NCBI GenBank assembly: GCA_937896295.1
Contig: CALBME010000007.1
Span: forward strand, 1 to 16,588
Length of the DNA stretch: 16,588 bases
Origin: an uncultured Micavibrio sp.
Lineage (GTDB): Bacteria; Pseudomonadota; Alphaproteobacteria; Micavibrionales; UBA1664
Direction: 5' to 3'
The notes under the pieces were generated by a model that did no database searches, had not been told where the DNA came from, and saw nothing but the letters and a program-made list of their open reading frames with translations. Below, in pieces: positions 15,748-16,588 of the stretch (positions within the stretch are counted from its first letter, which is position 1; every line of letters begins with the position of its first letter). The translations under genes were made by a program, and so were the position numbers.

Positions 15748-16588
15748 AACGCCTAGAAAGCACAGTATATCCTAACAAACCGCTAAGAATAGATCCGCCA
15801 AGAACCCCCATGCGGATATAAACGTCCAGCTGCGGGTCGGCAAAGGCCAGCCCCCCGACGAACAGTGCCATGGTAAAACCGATCCCGCACATCAGGCTTA
15901 ACGCCCAGATATGATTCCATTTTACGTCGTCGGCCAGACGGCAAAGACCGGTTTTGACACACAGATATATGGCCGCGAAGATACCAAGCTGTTTACCGAC
16001 AAAAAGGCCAAGCCCGATACCCAGCGTAACCGGGTGCAGCAGCGCATCGAAACCAATACCCGCGAACGACACCCCTGCATTGGCAAGGCCGAACAGCGGC
16101 AGGATTGCGAAAACCACATAAGGCTCGATCGCGTGCTGCATGGTACGCAGCATGGGCATGGGAATACAGAAACCGAGCAATACGCCCGCTATGGTCGGGT
16201 GAATACCCGCCTTGAACAACGCCAGCCATAAAAAAAGGGCGAGAGCGATATAAGGAATATAAGATGAAATGCGGCAACGGTTGAGCGCGATCATTCCGGC
16301 CAGCGCGGCAGCGCCAAGCCCCATCCATGACCATACCAGCGCCGATGAATAAAACAGCGCGATGACGATGATGGCACCCAGATCGTCGATCACCGCAATC
16401 GCCATCAGAAGTACCTTTAAAGATCCGGGCACGCGTTTGCCCGCAAGCGCCAGAACGCCCAGTGCAAAGGCGATATCCGTTGCCGACGGGATGGCCCAGC
16501 CATGACCGTAATCAGATGCGAACATCAGGTATATCAGCGCCGGCACCACCATACCGCAAACGGCGGCAATGATGGGCAGAACGGCACT
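15746..16588 (-). CDS. nhaA: Na+/H+ antiporter NhaA, N-terminal third outside window
   Basis: NhaA exchanges two protons for one Na+ across the inner membrane, for salt and alkaline pH tolerance. The frame continues to the window edge past the internal ATG at 16552 with matching family sequence (LPIIAAVCGMVVPALIY), so the gene is truncated by the window and about 110-120 N-terminal residues are missing. Of the 280 visible residues, the transport aspartates are present: ATDIAFALGV (equivalent of E. coli Asp133) and AVIDDLGAI (Asp163/Asp164), with the same 30/31 spacing. Lys in FVGKQLGIF matches Lys300. The C-terminus is complete (CGIGFTMALFVGGLAF, ending VLSRR). The stop lies 31 bases before icd on the same strand. 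Confidence 0.95.
   Translation of the reverse strand, partial: SAVLPIIAAVCGMVVPALIYLMFASDYGHGWAIPSATDIAFALGVLALAGKRVPGSLKVLLMAIAVIDDLGAIIVIALFYSSALVWSWMGLGAAALAGMIALNRCRISSYIPYIALALFLWLALFKAGIHPTIAGVLLGFCIPMPMLRTMQHAIEPYVVFAILPLFGLANAGVSFAGIGFDALLHPVTLGIGLGLFVGKQLGIFAAIYLCVKTGLCRLADDVKWNHIWALSLMCGIGFTMALFVGGLAFADPQLDVYIRMGVLGGSILSGLLGYTVLSRR
15764..15769 (-). promoter_or_regulatory. Candidate -10 element for icd inside the 3' end of nhaA
   Basis: On the - strand this reads TATACT (5/6 to TATAAT). A start near 15757 would give a leader of about 43 bases before the icd ATG at 15714. No good -35 is present at 16-18 bases upstream, so an activator or co-transcription from nhaA is equally possible. 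Confidence 0.3.

Overview
The window looks like chromosomal DNA of an alphaproteobacterium. It is moderately GC-rich and densely coded, with ordinary housekeeping genes: a System I cytochrome c maturation operon, an AcnA-type aconitase next to it, a long-form isocitrate dehydrogenase and NhaA. I cannot fix the genus. A member of the Rhodospirillales or Micavibrionales is plausible from the protein style, but this is inference. I see no tRNA, rRNA, insertion sequence, integrase, phage gene or CRISPR array. No stretch over 300 bases lacks a gene.

Left part (1-2720, + strand): the 3' part of a basic Lys/Ala-rich protein of unknown function, an unrecognised 296-residue protein, and a secreted FecR-domain protein that ends in Arg/Lys-Glu-Thr-Val tetrad repeats. 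A strong bidirectional terminator (2675-2714) separates this block from the convergent aconitase gene acnA (2729-5416, - strand). Upstream of acnA lies an unrecognised 358-residue gene on the - strand (5540-6616).

Centre (6772-12355, + strand): a complete ccmABCDEFGHI set transcribed divergently from the 358-residue gene. CcmA/B/C/D export or release heme onto the chaperone CcmE. CcmG and CcmH keep the apocytochrome CxxCH thiols reduced, and CcmF/CcmH/CcmI carry out ligation. All eight gene junctions are 4-base ATGA stop/start overlaps, so the operon appears to be translationally coupled end to end. CcmI is unusually small. The short intergenic region upstream of ccmA holds a promoter-like element for each direction and a 6+6 palindrome.

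Right part (12363-16588): a secreted protein with an HExxH metalloprotease-like motif (-), then divergently yggT and folD (+). Next come icd (-), whose stop codon overlaps that of folD, and the 3' two thirds of nhaA (-), which runs off the window end. AcnA and Icd catalyse consecutive steps of the TCA cycle (citrate to isocitrate to 2-oxoglutarate), and the Ccm system supplies the c-type cytochromes of the respiratory chain. The region is therefore mainly respiratory and central metabolism with four unrecognised proteins interspersed. I did not find a clear new multi-gene system. The most distinctive observations are the all-overlap ccm operon with a minimal CcmI, the orphan gene between acnA and ccmA, and the FecR protein with its repeat tail.
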